Source: DATJHM01 sp963777355 (GTDB taxonomy: Bacteria > Chloroflexota > Ktedonobacteria > Ktedonobacterales > Ktedonobacteraceae). Taken from it: a stretch of DNA of 64,000 bases. The position numbers and the translations under genes are program-made. Below the pieces are notes generated by a model, which was given only the letters and a program-made list of their open reading frames with translations, did not search any database and was not told the origin of the DNA. Within the stretch, counting starts at the first letter, position 1, and the number at the start of each line of letters is the position of its first letter. Shown one piece after another: positions 63,557 to 64,000 of the stretch. The DNA lies in the NCBI GenBank assembly GCA_963777355.1, contig CAVZQK010000002.1, positions 62,001-126,000 on the forward strand, read 5' to 3'.

Positions 63557-64000
63557 TCAGATTTTTACAGCGTAGGTTGGATAAGCGATCTCCCAGATCT
63601 GCCCCGGCTCCTCACGCGTCTCCCAGCGCCGTAGCGCGTCGAGCAGGACCTGGCGCTGAAGCTCAACCTGATGCGCACCCCCCAGGCTGTTGCCTTGCCG
63701 GAAGCCTACCGGGTAAATAGCTCGCGGCGTACCCCCCTGCCGACTACTTTCAGGCTCAACCGAAATATGCACCGTGGGAATACCAACCATCTCAATTTCG
63801 CGCTGGATGCCAACCGCAACTCTATGGCAGAGGGGACAACCAGCCGTAACAATCACACCATCAGCCTTCGAGCGCAACAAAATCTTCGCCATTTCGGGGG
63901 CCGCTCGCTCGTAGAGGTCCCGTAGATTCTGTGTGAAGCCAAATCCCAAATGCTTATCGCTCACTCCCCCTATAATACCCTCAGCCGCCAGCTCGCGTAA
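63557..64000 (-). CDS. Glycine/sarcosine/betaine reductase B-like (selenoprotein B family), partial
   Basis: The visible part is the C-terminal ~147 residues; the frame continues past the right edge. LRELAAEGIIGGVSDKHLGF at the edge, then ADGVIVTAGCPLCHRVAVGI and GIPTVHISVEPE, match the C-terminal region of the glycine/sarcosine/betaine/proline reductase component B family. The GCPLCH motif has Cys in the place where true reductases carry selenocysteine or where the redox pair sits. Such stand-alone homologues in non-fermenting bacteria have unknown substrates. A GTG at 63964 could start a shorter protein, but homology continues upstream of it. Confidence 0.75.
   Translation of the reverse strand, partial: LRELAAEGIIGGVSDKHLGFGFTQNLRDLYERAAPEMAKILLRSKADGVIVTAGCPLCHRVAVGIQREIEMVGIPTVHISVEPESSRQGGTPRAIYPVGFRQGNSLGGAHQVELQRQVLLDALRRWETREEPGQIWEIAYPTYAVKI

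Overview
The window looks like a chromosomal segment from a Ktedonobacteria-like member of the Chloroflexota. This is inferred from gene content: many one-component regulators (PadR, LacI, GntR, WYL, XRE, TetR), HSL-type esterases, HEAT-repeat and SMI1-type proteins, a DUF993 catabolic cluster, a GH125 operon, and long intergenic spacers filled with short repeat families. No rRNA, tRNA or CRISPR array was found.

Layout. 1-4.5 kb: an MMPL exporter operon under a PadR regulator with three copies of a palindromic operator. 4.8-13.9 kb: two HSL-family esterases, a chimeric gene remnant, a frameshifted HEAT-repeat gene, an SDR-type epimerase, an XRE regulator and a membrane desaturase. 14.4-20.8 kb: a LacI regulator facing a sugar ABC transporter (two permeases, binding lipoprotein) plus a GH125 mannosidase, with three identical-type operators between them. 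20.8-26.5 kb: a PLP aminotransferase, a small membrane protein, a molybdopterin oxidoreductase, a PfkB kinase and a receiver-only response regulator. 26.6-30.6 kb: a probable sugar catabolic operon (TIM-barrel isomerase, DUF993 aldolase-like, Gfo/Idh/MocA) under a GntR/FCD regulator. 30.8-37.4 kb: WYL regulator, SnoaL-like protein, broken patatin, a P450 with a pseudoknot-capable leader, SMI1/KNR4 protein, and an ICMT-like methyltransferase with a frameshifted TetR gene beside a 50-bp perfect palindrome. 37.9-40.7 kb: a 912-residue fusion of ferritin-like, CDGSH, ferredoxin-like, CDGSH and truncated-globin domains. 40.8-51.5 kb: broken LLM oxidoreductase, secreted clan GH-A hydrolase, DMT and MFS transporters, Bcs1-like AAA ATPase, SGNH hydrolase, and repeat-rich spacers.

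52.0-62.7 kb is a type III-B (Cmr) CRISPR locus without adaptation genes or array. A P-loop NTPase carrying two Csx3-like domains is divergent from a CARF protein fused to a LuxR-type DNA-binding domain. Then follow cmr1-cmr6, an unrecognised small gene, a Card1/Can2-like CARF nuclease and csx15. Cas10 (GGDD intact), Cmr3, Cmr6, the CARF regulator and the Csx3-ATPase are open; cmr1, cmr4, cmr5, the nuclease gene and csx15 carry frameshifts. The locus therefore has cyclic-oligoadenylate synthesis and sensing parts, but the effector side looks decayed unless the indels are assembly errors. The window ends with a CTP-synthase-like glutaminase and a partial selenoprotein-B-like reductase component.

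Caution: at least eleven genes have single-base frameshifts, so consensus quality should be verified before any of them is called a true pseudogene.
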